Shown here: positions 49,730-61,520 of the stretch, piece by piece
How positions within the stretch are numbered: the first letter of the stretch is position 1
How the letters are laid out: every line of letters begins with the position of its first letter
Source: Ananas comosus
Lineage: Eukaryota; Streptophyta; Magnoliopsida; Poales; Bromeliaceae
Length of the DNA: 64,000 bases
Assembly: GCF_001540865.1 (NCBI RefSeq)
Contig: NC_033621.1
Span: 1,831,439-1,895,438 of the forward strand
Direction of reading: 5' to 3'
Program-made: the position numbers and the translations under genes
Notes under the pieces: model-generated
Seen by the model: the letters and a program-made list of their open reading frames with translations, nothing else
Told to the model about the DNA's origin: nothing
The model's database searches: none

Positions 49730-49989
49730 TTATAGTTTATCGAATATTCACTTCAGTATATCTTAATTTTAACTTTGTCACTGATTTAATAAAAAAAATT
49801 AGTGAAGGAAATAACCAAAAAAAATAAAAATTACAGAATATGAAAATAATTTATTTTAAATTATAAAATACTAAAGTGATAAAGTGTGAAAATACAGGAG
49901 TAGTATTTAAAGTTTTCCCTGAAAACAAAAACAATTCCTGAAACAGAGAAAAAAGAACAAAAAAAAAAAAGAAAAGAAAAGAAAACCCC

Positions 49990-50287
49990 GAAACACAGCC
50001 ACTGTGCATCTGTGCCCTCGCTCCAGCGCGAACTTTAAAGTTCTCCCTCTCTCCTCCGTCCCCATCTCTCTCTCTCTCTCACTCTCGCTCTCTCTCTCTC
50101 TCTGTCTCTCTCTCCCCATGCACAGTTGCTTCCACGCCTCCTCCACAACCATGGATCCCCAAAGCATCCCCAACACTCCCCCTCCCAAATCGCACCAAAC
50201 CTAATCTCAACTTCACCACCCGTCCCCGACCATTTCCCCCGAATCCCATCCCCATCCCCATCCTCAGCGCCGCGCCCCACCTCTCCG
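49990..50287 (+). promoter_or_regulatory. RSH leader region with CT tracts
   Basis: Two (CT)n-rich blocks at 50064-50114, then C-rich sequence up to the start. Upstream ATGs include an in-frame one at 50126 and one at 50151 (ACCATGGATC). The in-frame one would add 54 Pro/Ser-rich residues that the family does not have. Confidence 0.5.
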
Positions 50288-53200
50288 ATGCCCGCGCCCG
50301 CGATCGCGATCCCGCTCCGAGCGACCCCGCATGGGAGCTTCTTCTTCTCCTCCTTCTCCTCCTCCTCCCCATCGCGCGATCGATCGGAGGAGCTCGCGAG
50401 CCCCCGCGCCCTCTCCCTGGCGCCCGCGCCCTGTTCGACGAAATGCCGAGCCGAGCGCGGGGCGCTCCGCGGGCTGGTGATCGCGCGCGCGCTCGGCTCG
50501 TGCTTGGACCGCGACACCCTGAGCTTGCCCGTGGCCGGTGGGGGAGAGTTCGGGGTGAAAGGCGTCGCCTTTGATTTGGATCGGAGGTGGGGGGACTCGG
50601 CGCCAGCGTCGGAGCCTGATGTGGCGAAGCTGCTCTCCGGGGCGCAGTCGCGGCATAAGATCTTCTACGAGGAGTTCGTTCTCAGGGCGTTCTTCGAGGC
50701 CGAGAGGGCTCATAGAGGACAGGTGAATAATAATTTCTAGTGTGTAATTAATTGATCGTGTTGAATCAAAGGAGTCTCTTTTGTTAATCCTACTATAATG
50801 GATTTAAGTGATTTTTTTTTTCTAATTTTTTTAACTTGTTCATCAGATGAAGGTGAGTGTAGTTCTTAGCAATTTATTGCACTTGAATCAAAGGACTCTC
50901 TTTCCTTGATTCTAATGTTGTGAATTAAAGTAAGTCCTTTTTTTAAAAATAAAAAAAATTATTCATCATATGAGTGTGATCCTAAGCTGTAATATGTAAT
51001 AGATACTATTTGACCATAGGACTCTCGTTTCTTTATCCTAATATTGTGAATTGAAGTGGGTTGTTTTCCTTCTTTTCCCAATAATTTACAAAACAGAGGA
51101 GGTTGAGTGGTGATCCATATTTGCAACATTGTGTTGAGACGGCGGTGTTGCTTGCACAGATTGGTGTCAATGCAAGGGTTGTGGCCGCGGGGCTTTTGCA
51201 TGATACATTGGATGATTCATTTGTGGATTATGATTACATTTCTCAGAGGTTTGGAGCTGGCGTGGCTGATCTTGTTGAGGGGGTATATCCATATATCTTT
51301 TCTATCTTTCACTACTCCATGCAATGATCAATTATTAAACTGTTTCCTTTTTATGGCGATAGTTTATCTCCATTTTTTTGTGAATTCATGTTTTAGTTCA
51401 TGTTTGATATTTTTCTTTTTCCTGTTCTAACGTAGTCATGGAGTAACATTTCATTAGCTTTGATTTCATGTAAGTATACTGTTGCTTGTTCATGTAAATA
51501 AGGAGACCATTATTTTCTATTTGTTATGCTTCTTATTGCTCTGTTTTCATGGGACGTGCTAATATCTGGTGGCCTCCTTTACCTACACTGTTATAATTAC
51601 AGCTAATTACAGCCTTGGAGTCCCTGAAGGAGATTAATCACCATGCAAGATGAGTAGGAGATATTCAAAGCCAGGAAACTGGTTTGGAGTTCAGTTTAAA
51701 ACTTCGAATCATATTGTTTCAATTTTTTGTAGGCGCCAAATATAAAGCTACATTTCGAGGTTAATGCAATACTGAAACGTCTTAGTTTCTTTTAGAATGG
51801 TTTTAAAGAAGACTAAATTTGTTCCAATCATTGATCATTCACGTTGTTTCTTTTGCTGCACCGTTTACGTTCATTGACAGCAACATATTTATTAGCTATG
51901 TTCTTTGTAAAATTTACATACAAAACCATTTTAATATATAAAAAATGAGGGGGAATTAAGTTTTTATGTTTATTTTGACTTTGTTGTGGATTTTCTTGCC
52001 ATAGCATGCCTTGAAGATGATTGGCTAGTAGCATGGCATGAGCTGACACTTATTACTGTGATTCGCTGGATAAGATTCAGCTCTTATGTCTGCACGTGCT
52101 GAATAGGATTTGTCTCGTGTCTATGCGCTGTCTTAACTAAATCCAATGCTTGAATAGCAGTATCTTTGTCGTCACTATCCAAGAAGTTGCATTCACTATT
52201 TTATTGCACCCCCAAGTTATTTTCCTGAAAAAAAAAATAATAGACAGAAGTGCTCTTGTTAAACTATAAAACAAGCTGCTGAAGGGAAATATATTTACTC
52301 CTTAACTATGGCATCAGCCACTCTTGTGTATGTATTGATTTAGTTGATGCTTCAGTTGCGTATATATTGAGGTTTAGTTGTGAGTATTAAGAATTTTCCG
52401 TGGAATGAAATTAGTGATACTTGTTTATGTATTATGATCAAATTTGGATATTAGGCATGTTTAATTTTCATTAACATTTATGCAGGTCTCCAGGCTTAGC
52501 CACTTGAGCAAACTTGCCCGTGAGAGCAACACAGCTAGTAGAATTGTCGAGGCTTACCGACTACACACAATGTTCCTTGCAATGGAAGATGCCAGATCAG
52601 TACTTATCAAATTGGCTGATAGGCTACATAACATGATGACATTAGAGCCGTTGCCTGTAATTAAACAACAGCGATTTGCCAAGGAAACTTTGGAGATCTT
52701 TGCTCCCTTAGCTAATCGGTTGGGTATATTGACCTGGAAAGAGCAACTTGAAAATCTCTGCTTCAAGTATCTTTATCCGGAGCAGTACAAAGAGCTCTCC
52801 TCTTGGTTTCTCAACTCATATAATAAAGATATAATTACAGTTGCCATAAGAAAGCTAGATCAAGCCCTTAAGATTAGCGGAGTTTCTTATTATGTTATAA
52901 CGGGAAGGCACAAGAGCTTGTATAGCATATACACCAAGATGTTAAGGTATAATCTCCTCCTCATTCATGAAAGATCGAGATGCTTTGTATGCCTATGAAA
53001 CTATGTCCTGCAAAATCATTTTGTTACGATTATTTTCTCCAAGGTAAAATTGTGTAGGACCCTTCCATTTATAGGGCATTTGGATATGAGTTCTCTAACT
53101 TTTTATGTTAGCATCTATGTTCTAAACTTATCATTATGGTTAATCTACTCAATCTTAAAACCAAAAAGTGAAAGTTCTGGGGATGCTGCTAAAAAGACTT

Positions 53201-54457
53201 GGTTATTGGACTTGCATCGAGACAACCTATGAATGGAGGGATGCCTATGCAATTTTACTTTCAACAAATAGAATGCTCGCTTCTTTCTCTTTCCAACAAA
53301 GAAAGAGACCATATCAAACTGTACTTATGTTAGCTGCTTGCAGGAGGAATCTATCCATAGATGAAATCCATGACATAGATGGGATTCGTCTAATACTTGA
53401 GAATGAAAAGGACTGTTTTATGGCACTCAGCATTGTCCACAATTTATGGCTTGGAGTTCCGGAAAAGTTCAAAGACTACATTAACCATCCAAAACCCAAT
53501 GGGTATGTTTCTGAATGAACTTTCTTTTTTCAACTTAGAAATTTTGGGCTTCTGCTGAACCACTTGTGTTCCAGGTACCAATCTCTTCACACCGTCGTTC
53601 TAACTGAAGATATGCACCCATTGGAAGTTCAAATTCGAACTCGAGAGATGCATATAAAGGCTGAATTTGGAATAGCTGCGCATTGGAAATACAAGGAAGG
53701 TGACTGTGAGTGCTCCGCCTTTGTGCCTCACTTGGTTGAGTGGGTTCGAGGGGTTGTTACTTGTCAATGTGAGACAATTAACATAAACTGCGTGATCTGC
53801 GGTGGTGTTTCAGTTAGGTCGCCGTATTCTTTTCCTCTGCACTCAGATGACTGTCCTTATGCATACACAAAACAGTGTAATCACACCGGACCCATTTTCG
53901 TCATCCTGCTGGAAAATGAAAAGGTTTGCTGCTTTTCAAGCTTCTCTGGATGAAATAATATACGATGCAACCCAAAGTCATTCTTCATGAAGTAACGGAC
54001 TTTTTTTTTTCCCCTTATTTCTACTCATATAAGTATTATATAGTAAATCGTATACTAAAATAGCACGTTTGCAGTTTTCGATCTGTATGTATGCTTTTAC
54101 AAGTATCCGGTATATAAAATAATATTTTATTGATTAAGAAAGGTCTAATGTAATATATGTTGGTTTCAGATGTCTGTACAGGAATTCCCTCCAAACTCAA
54201 CGTTGATAGACTTGTTGGAGCGAATTGGTGGAGATAGCACAAAGCGGCTAGTACACGCCATTGCGGTAAAGGGAGAGTTGAGGCCTCGGCTAAACTGTGA
54301 GTCTGTGAAGGACCCATACCAGAAGCTAAGCATGGGTGATGTGGTTGAGTTGGTTCCCGTGATTCCGCGCCCGCCCCTAACAGACTATAGGGAGGAGTTC
54401 CAAAGAATGTACGACTGCGGCCTTATAGTTTCGAGCCGTGATGGTCGGAGATGCTAA
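50288..54457 (+). CDS. RSH3: Plastid RelA/SpoT homologue, (p)ppGpp synthetase/hydrolase, RSH2/RSH3 clade
   Basis: Six exons join to 625 residues: 50288-50722, 51097-51282, 52486-52946, 53344-53502, 53575-53923 and 54170-54457. The start MPAPAIAI was chosen because clade members begin similarly (MAVP-IAL type), followed by a Ser/Arg-rich plastid transit region. The HD hydrolase domain spans about 146-260: GDPYLQH (His156), LLHDTLDD (His180-Asp181) and KLADRLHN (Asp252). The synthetase domain has [14 protein letters not shown] (347-360), [11 protein letters not shown] and [12 protein letters not shown] (Glu431). The C-terminal TGS domain (about 510-595) starts [17 protein letters not shown]. 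There is no ACT domain, as expected for RSH2/3 and unlike RSH1. These enzymes make and degrade the alarmone ppGpp in chloroplasts, tuning plastid gene expression in stress. Length is close to the family. It contains a possible unused 6-nt exon in intron 1. Confidence 0.95.
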
Positions 54458-54879
54458 CAAAATACTTTAGTCCGTTGTAAATGGTAGAAGTTTGTACAGT
54501 TTTAAAAATTTAAACCTTCTGAAATTCAGAAGCATGCTTGCACAGCAAAAATGTGGAGAAAATTTCGCACTACAGCTACTGTAAATATCTTTGTACAAAA
54601 TGTATGTGACATTACCTGTACTTATATTTATCATCATACAAAGCAATAAGAGGGAATGCATAGGAGTTCCTTTCTGTTTAGAAGATTTTCTTTGGAAGAT
54701 ACTAAATGTTCTGAAGTTTTTTTTAGACTTTTTCAGGTTGAATCTGTGGTGGCAAATCATCTTAAGCATTTCTCACTTCTTTAACATAAAAAAGGAAAAT
54801 TCTTTTTGCATTTCTTGTTGTAGTGAGCTAATGACGGAACCCTCACTATCAAGATACTAATCACACTAGTAAGCAAATG
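54458..54879. other. 3' flank of RSH
   Basis: Probable 3' untranslated sequence and spacer; nothing else recognised. Confidence 0.4.
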
Positions 54880-55290
54880 TGATGTATCTAAATTATCCAC
54901 AACCAAGATATGCAAGATTGGAGTAAATAAAGTTGAAAGAGAAAAATCCAAGCACAAGCACAACAACAACACAAGATTTACGTGGTTCACCCAAACCGGG
55001 CTACATCCACGGGCACGGAGAGANTCTTGCTTGATTCAAAGACTTCCAAGGTAGATTGGAGGAATTCTAAGAGGTATTCCGAAGCGGGATTCGCGGAATC
55101 GGAAGGTGCTTCAAAGAAGGTGTAGCAAGAAGGGATTTCCATTGGAAGGTTGTAAGCCCATTGTGATAGAGTGGTAATCTCTAACCAAATCTAACTAGCC
55201 CATTACATGAGTTGTTGAACCAAACCCAAAATAAAACCAATTAGGCTAATAAGTGAATTTGATATCACTAACCCAACACTTGTTCTTCTT
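54880..55290 (+). repeat. LTR-like interspersed repeat fragment
   Basis: Contains ACACAAGATTTACGTGGTTC, then CACCCAAACCGGGCTACATC and CACGGGCACGGAGAG, a series widespread in LTRs and TRIM-like elements of plants. One ambiguous base at 55024. No second LTR in the window. Confidence 0.45.
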
Positions 55291-55518
55291 ATGTTTTCTT
55301 AAGTGAAACAACAATTGAGAAAAAAAAAAAGTGAATGAGTTGCATAATATAACAATCTTAAATGAAAAATTAGTCAAATTACAATGCTAAATGTGCTCCA
55401 AGCATTGCTATATCTACAAAAAAAGTTTTATAGATCAAGTAGGAGAATAAGTCACGAGTTTGATCAATAGTGTGCTACAACATCAACGCATAAGAAGGAA
55501 ACACATCGAACGAATACA

Positions 55519-55596
55519 TCAAAGTTTCCAAATGGTAAAGGATTTTCCATTAATGAATCAAAGTTCCCAAATGGCAAAGGATTTTCCATTAACGAA
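55519..55596 (+). repeat. 39-bp tandem duplication
   Basis: Two adjacent copies starting TCAAAGTTTCCAAATGG and TCAAAGTTCCCAAATGG, differing at three or so positions, downstream of TAF9. Confidence 0.9.
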
Positions 55597-55758
55597 CGTA
55601 AAGGTTGCCAAAAACTCTTTCAGCTTTAAAACATTAGACAGAGTTAAAGAACATACTTTACAGAGTGTCTAGTAGCGATTTCGCTCAAAATAACTACATA
55701 GAAATCATTTTCCATATCAACCCATAACAATCATTTAATAAATCATCACTCATTTCTC

Positions 55759-57243
55759 TTATCTTGGCCTTTTCGCTGCTGGACCGGCTGCACCAAGAGG
55801 GAAAGAAACCCTCTGAGGCGTTTGCTGCTGAATTTGTTGCTCAGTGCCGCTACCTCTCTGCTCTTGCATATGACTACGATTCGTATTAGGGTTAGGATTT
55901 GGGTTAAGGTTAGGGTTTTGATTCGAGCCGTCTTCTTCTTCTTCCTCAGTCTCCTCAACTTGAGGCGGCTGCCTCCTTGGTATAAGGAGCTGGTAGTTTG
56001 GGCTGGTCAGCGTGTCCTGCTCAGGTGGTAGAGGGATTGATCCAGTCGGTGCTATTGATTTTGGTAGAGGGATTTTGTTTCGGGTCCGTGCTAACTCAAG
56101 AAGCAACTGAAAAAAATTGTGGATGACGAAAAATGAGATACAATGCAGTAAGAGAACCCCCGACACAATTACATTACTATTGCATGCTAAGTATGTAAAA
56201 ATGCAGATATTTGTAAATTAGTAAGTTTTGTTCCATTTCAATTTTGGAACTAGCAGAAAGAAGCCACCTCAGAAACTTAGCTGCTCAATATATAAATGGT
56301 GTTAGACACCTTGTCGAGACCAATATTGAGTTCATAAGCAGTAGAAATTTAGAATCTTCATCAAATTGTGTGCGACCGTACTCTGCTATCCTCTAGTATC
56401 TGTATTTGCTTTCAAAGTGTTGAAAAAAGGAGAGTGTTAATGTTCGCAGAGCGCACACTCTCCTTAAAGAGACTATCCCCGGTTTCCTTTGTTTCCAATA
56501 TGAAACTCTGGGAACTCGTTACAGCGACTATTGAACGACAGATGTTTTTTACTCAGTTCTATGTAGATGACAGATGTTTTTACTCAGTTCTATGTAGATG
56601 GAAAAAAAAATGTCATCCTAGCTTAAATTATACCCTTCGTGTTGCAATCCTAATTTTTCAGGAACCGTAATCAGACTCCCCAATCATCCTCAAATGAAGC
56701 AATTCATACTACAAAATTCCATAAATTACCCTAACTTCTCACCGAAAAAGATGAAATTTCGAATCTTTCGCCAATGAGCACTCGATCCAGGAGTTCTCAG
56801 AGAACAAAAATAATCTACAAGTTTCATACGTTTCAATTCTACTTTTCTGCAACTACAAAACCTCCCAACAAAATCTCCAACATCTTCTTTTGAAAAAAAA
56901 GACGAGATTTTGAGCCCAACCCAGATGAGTCCCCCAGTCCGAGAACCCTAAAAACAAAGGATTATACGAGAAAATGGAAGGGGTTGTAGCGAATTACCTC
57001 GCGGGGCGGGGGCTGGGAGAAGGAGAAGTTGACCTTGGACTGGATGGCGAGACGAACGTCGTCGGGGTCGATGGCGGGTTTCGCGGCGTGGTCTGCGTAG
57101 AGCTGGGCGTCGGAGAGCACCTCCACCACGTAGCGGTACCCTAGCTCCAGGAACTGGTGCACCACGCGCCCCTCGTACTCCCCCTCCCCCAACCCCATCG
57201 ACCTCAGCAGCTCCTTCACCACCCTCGCGTCCCTCGGCTCCAC
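55759..57243 (-). CDS. TAF9: TFIID subunit TAF9 (start codon out of frame)
   Basis: Two minus-strand exons, 57243-56998 and 56106-55759, give 197 residues. The histone-fold part reads [56 protein letters not shown] and [19 protein letters not shown]. Exon 2 adds [39 protein letters not shown], an acidic stretch, an Asn-Pro repeat, and [20 protein letters not shown]. This is TAF9 throughout; it pairs with TAF6 in TFIID and in SAGA-type coactivators. Oddity: the frame upstream of EPRD has no ATG. The natural-looking ATGGAGGGCGG at 57253 is one base out of frame, and the frame is open back into the CT tract. The entry starts at the in-frame GTG (57243) only as a boundary marker. A one- or two-base assembly error or a real allele frameshift is likely. 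Confidence 0.9.
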
Positions 57244-57253
57244 CGCCCTCCAT

Positions 57254-57260
57254 CTCTCGT

Positions 57261-57296
<36 letters not shown>

Positions 57297-57325
57297 TCTC
57301 GCGGTCGAAGTCGAACTAGGATTTT
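57254..57325 (-). promoter_or_regulatory. TAF9 leader with (CT)n tract
   Basis: CT dinucleotides on the plus strand (57261-57300; GA in the transcript) lie directly upstream of the TAF9 start, followed by CCTAGTTC-type leader sequence. The gap to the divergent tRNA gene is under 70 bp. Confidence 0.5.
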
Positions 57326-57391
57326 AGTGGAGGAGATGCTATTACAAGAAGATAGAAATTAGGGTTTTGTATGAGTGTTAGAAACAACGAC

Positions 57392-57473
57392 GTCGCTTTG
57401 GCCGAGTGGTTAAGGCGTGTGCCTGCTAAGTACATGGGGTTTCCCCGCGAGAGTTCGAATCTCTCAGGCGACG
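57392..57473 (+). tRNA. trnS-GCU: tRNA-Ser (anticodon GCU)
   Basis: Class II tRNA of 82 nt. The acceptor stem GTCGCTT pairs with AGGCGAC with G as discriminator. The A box is TGGCCGAGTGG, the anticodon loop CTGCTAA (anticodon GCT, decoding AGC/AGU), followed by a long variable arm around ATGGGGTTTCCCC, and the B box is GAGTTCGAATC. CAAC upstream and a T-run from 57482 fit Pol III initiation and termination. No CCA is encoded, as usual for nuclear genes. Confidence 0.96.
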
Positions 57474-57479
57474 TTCTTT

Positions 57480-58185
57480 CACTTTTTATTTTTTTTAAAA
57501 AAAAAAAAATTAGAAGAAGTTGTTCTTGGGCCTCTTTAGGCCCCACTTCTATGATTGTGGGCCACAATTTCGGCCCAAATTATACATGGATTCACTTGCA
57601 TTGGTGTTACTTAAACCCCGAAAGAGTTTTGACTAGTAGGTAGAATTATCTCACTGCATTATCTATTTGTTAAACAAAAAAAATAAAAAAGAAAAAGAAA
57701 ATCCTCAAAAGGGTTTAATACAATTAGGTGATGCAACAATATCATGTACCACTTTTTCCAGTATTAATTTACTTTATTTTCAAGTTGGTCTCTATTGGAC
57801 TGCTATCGCCATCACCCCTCAATTTTGATATCGACTAGTGATAATTAATGACCATATATATTATCAGAGTTTAAATGAATTTGATCATCTATTTATCACC
57901 ATCAATATCCTAGGCTTCTTCTTCTTCTTTTCTGTTGATGTAAACATTTAACCACAATTTTTATTTATTACTTACTATAAGTTTTTTGAATCCAAATAGT
58001 CCTTCATGACGTCCAGAATTTTATATTTTATCTCAAACAGTTGTAATTTGTTGGAATAATACATTCTACTGCGACATAATTTATTTAAAGCCGAATACAG
58101 TTTGATGTTGTAATCAAGTAGTAACCAAAAATTAATTTTGTACTACTTGCGCTAGTAACGATCAATAACTCGATAATGTTTATTG
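57480..58185. other. Intergenic DNA between tRNA-Ser and an LTR-like repeat
   Basis: Contains GGGCC/GGCCC words at about 57528-57577 and otherwise unremarkable AT-rich sequence. Confidence 0.4.
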
Positions 58186-58445
58186 TGATGTCCCAACTTT
58201 CTAGAGAGTCATTCATCCTAAGATTACTTTTGTCCTAACACGCTTAACTCTCTTAATCTTTTGGACCTAGCTATCGCCAAAAATAGTTAAACCGGGTTAA
58301 GAGTTATAACTTTATTATATTTTATATATAGAACTATTTGGAATCTCACATTCTTCCCCTTTAAACCCTCACGTTTTTGTCAGGTTTAGATTCACAAGTA
58401 TCAGGCGAGATGAGACTTGTCTCGTTAGTCTAAATCAACCTTATG
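58186..58445 (+). repeat. LTR-like interspersed repeat (copy 3, best preserved)
   Basis: Starts TGTGATGTCCCAACTTTCTA and continues CACGCTTAACTCTCTTAATC, TTTTGGACCTAGCTATCGCC, AACCGGGTTAAGAG, TTTATATATAGAACTATTTG and CTCACATTCTTCCCCTTTAA. Copies 1 and 2 are near 35340 and 35722. Confidence 0.65.
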
Positions 58446-59538
58446 GTGAGTGATATTTCACCAACAATAATTAACACTATGAGAGTATTTGGCGATCTGT
58501 GTATATGTCCGAACCAACCAAAGCAACGGTATCGAGAGGTGACATTTATAATCACAATTTGTGCTTTGACTATTCGGTGTACACTCAAATAACTTGAGCA
58601 TCTTGTCCCCGGGGGGTTGGATAGTTTACAAATTATGAACCTAGGGCCCCTGTAAAGCCTTGTCAATTTGTAGAAAAAGCACATGGCATGCCGAGGAGGA
58701 GCTTGTATGTAGTGTACTAAGACCTTCAAGAAGAGTAACGCGTCTAGATTCCTCGTTCATGCTTTTATACTTGCTCGGTCGTACATGGTAAAAGGAATTT
58801 GTGATTCCACCCGATCCGATTTTGTTCGGTTCCGAGTCCGGTCCCTTTTGAGTCAAAAATTGTGTTGGGTTAACGAGTCGGAATGACTCGGATTGCTGTG
58901 ATGGTAGATTGTGCTCGCCAAATCGATGACCTTGATGGATATGGAATTCGATCGAAATTATGAAAGTTTAACACGCTGATCGATCGAATCAATTTTCAGA
59001 TGGTTCATCAAGCCAAAACATTTTTTAGCGGCCCTATAGATCACTGTTAAGTAAATCATCCTCTTTAATAAAAATTTGACGGGTATAATCTCCACCTATT
59101 GTGAAAACAGTCTCAAATATGAGAGTGGTCCATCAGTGGTCCGTCCCTTGTATGGACCGTAGGATCTCAAAGTCGCATGAACGGTAGATAGAGCGATCTA
59201 ATAATGCAAATCTCCTCTCAAAACCTAAATCTAATTACATAATAATAAATATACGCGCCCAATCCTAAGATTAGAGATCATAATCAAAGATATGTTTGTA
59301 CGTTTCCTTAATCTTTACTTTCCAGAAGAAGATAAAATTGTTTTCAAAGCCACGCTGCCACTCACTCGAGTCCACCAATCAGTGGCATTTGCGTAATTTC
59401 ACTCCACGTCCAGAGCGCCACGTAAGCAGCTCTCACGGTAAGCATATAAACGACCACAACCTCCTCCTCCTCTCGTTCTCTCTCGCTCTAAGTTTTCTCG
59501 CTGTTTCTCTCTCTAGAGCAAGAGGGAGACGATCAACA
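58446..59538. other. Intergenic DNA and promoter of the alpha/beta hydrolase
   Basis: The left part (to about 58960) may be more of the LTR-like element. The right part holds the hydrolase promoter, with CCACGTCC/CCACGTAA words (59404-59424), a possible TATA box at 59442-59449 and a CT-rich leader (59459-59518). Confidence 0.4.
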
Positions 59539-61470
59539 ATGGTGTTCAGCATCCTCCCCCTCGCCGACGCGCTCCTCCGCCGCTCCTTCATCGCCTCGGG
59601 GCTCCGCGCCCGCACCGTCGCCGTCGACGACGACACCACTATCCACTGCTGGATCTCCGCCGCACTCGCCCCACAGAACGGTAAACCTAACCCTAACCCT
59701 AAGTCCGGGTCCAAACCCGTGATCCTCCTCATCCACGGGTTCGGGCCCTCGGCGATGTGGCAATGGCGGGCGCAGGTGGCGGCCCTCGCCGGGCGCTTCG
59801 ACCTCGTCGTCCCCGACCTGATCTTCTTCGGGGGGTCCAGCACCCGGTCCCCGCTCCGCTCCGAGGCGTACCAGGCCGCGGCGCTCGCCCGCCTCCTCGA
59901 TGCCCTCGGCGTCCGCCGCCTCGCCGCCGCCGCGGGCACCAGCTACGGCGGCTTCGTCGCCTACCACCTCGCCCGCGCCCTCGGCCCCGCGCGCGTCGCC
60001 CGCGTCGTCGTCGCCAGCTCCGACCTCCTCAAGAGCGACGACGACGACCGCGCCTTCCTCGGCCGCGGCGCCGCCGCGGGCGTGGCCGCGGAGCGCGTCG
60101 CGGATCTGATGCTCCCCGGGGACGTGGCGACGATCAGGGCGCTCATGGGGCTCGCCTTCTACCGCCCCCCCAGGTTCGTCCCCGATTTCGTGCTCCGCGA
60201 CATCATCCGGGTAGGGGCTTTTCCCAACTTTTTAATTTTGATTTCGTTAAGATTTAGGAGTTTTCATATTTTGGTTTTTTTTTTATTTTTGCATTTTTTT
60301 CGATTAATATAAATATATATATTTTTTACTTTTACTTTTGATTTCGATTTGCCTCGAATTTGTGTGGCCGTGGAGTTTCGGTTGCTGGCGGTTATGAGGA
60401 GTTCTAGAAGGTTCGAATTAGGCATTCGTGCGGAACATCTTTTAAGTAAACATGTGTCTCCTTGGGCAATAATATTCTTTTTCTGCGTTTTTATAATTTT
60501 ATTTATTTTAATTTTTTTTAAAACAAAAATTAGACCTGAAACTCTGTATATCTATTGATCTATGACAAAAAGCATATTTTTTTTCCAAAAAAAAAAATTA
60601 CACCTTTATATATATATATAATAATAAACATAATATATAATTTTATATATATATATAGGTACATATATGATATAGTAGTCGGCATGGTGCTTGTAAAAGT
60701 ACCAATATTTAGTACTTGTAAATTTTTTTAGCCGTTTAGATTTACGCCTTTGATCATTTTCACCGGAACCCGTTAGTATACTATCAACCAACTCACCCAC
60801 TTAACCTAGGGGACCACATCATCTTAACAGCACATCGCCTTAATCAAAGCAAAAACTTAACAAGCACCAAATGACTTTATACTTTTAAAAGATAGGAGCT
60901 CAATTTATTATATAACTATATATATATAATATATATATAGTATATAGACTATATATATCATATGGGCGACTGGGGTTATTTATACTCTATGAGTAATAGA
61001 ACTTCTTAATCCCACAAATTTTTAACCGTTGATCTGATAAATGGGTTAGATGAAGGTGATCATCACTTAGAATGCTACGTGGCCCTAAGTTGAGTGGGTA
61101 GTTTGGTTGAATAGTATGATCCTAACGGGTGGAAAATGATCATGAATAAATTGAGAGAAAATTATAGTACAAGAAAGTAATACTCAAAAAAGTATACGTA
61201 GTCCGAACGTATATATATATATATATGTAGTTGAGCTAGAATACTCTCAAAAGCACCAATGAGGTGGTGCTTTTGAGTTTTTAACCATTGGATGCAGGAA
61301 TGTAAGGTTGTGATGATGGTGATAGATGATGATAGGTGAAATAGTGTTTGATTCAAAGGTTATTAGTAATAAAGAAGTAGATCCAAAGACTAGAAACCTA
61401 AAAGCACCAATGACGTGATACTTTTAAAAGTATTCCAGCTCAATTCTCTTTCTCTCTCTCTCTCTCTCTA

Positions 61471-61520
<50 letters not shown>

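Larger units (their letters stand above)
48326..49920. mobile_element. MITE (AAACTTCAAATAC family) split by a Harbinger-like element
   Basis: The left half (48326-48495) starts AGGGTAAACTTCAAATACC. The inverted right half (49730-49920) starts AGGGAAAACTTTAAATACTA. Inner matches include TTTAATATTTTATAATTTAA and TCACTGATTTAATAAAAAAA, seen also in the intact copy at 36582-36932. The two halves are separated exactly by the 1234-bp insertion. Confidence 0.78.

Noticed and set aside
59433..60257. Long antisense and +1 frames over the hydrolase first exon
   Set aside because: Same GC-bias effect; catalytic motifs are in the sense frame only.
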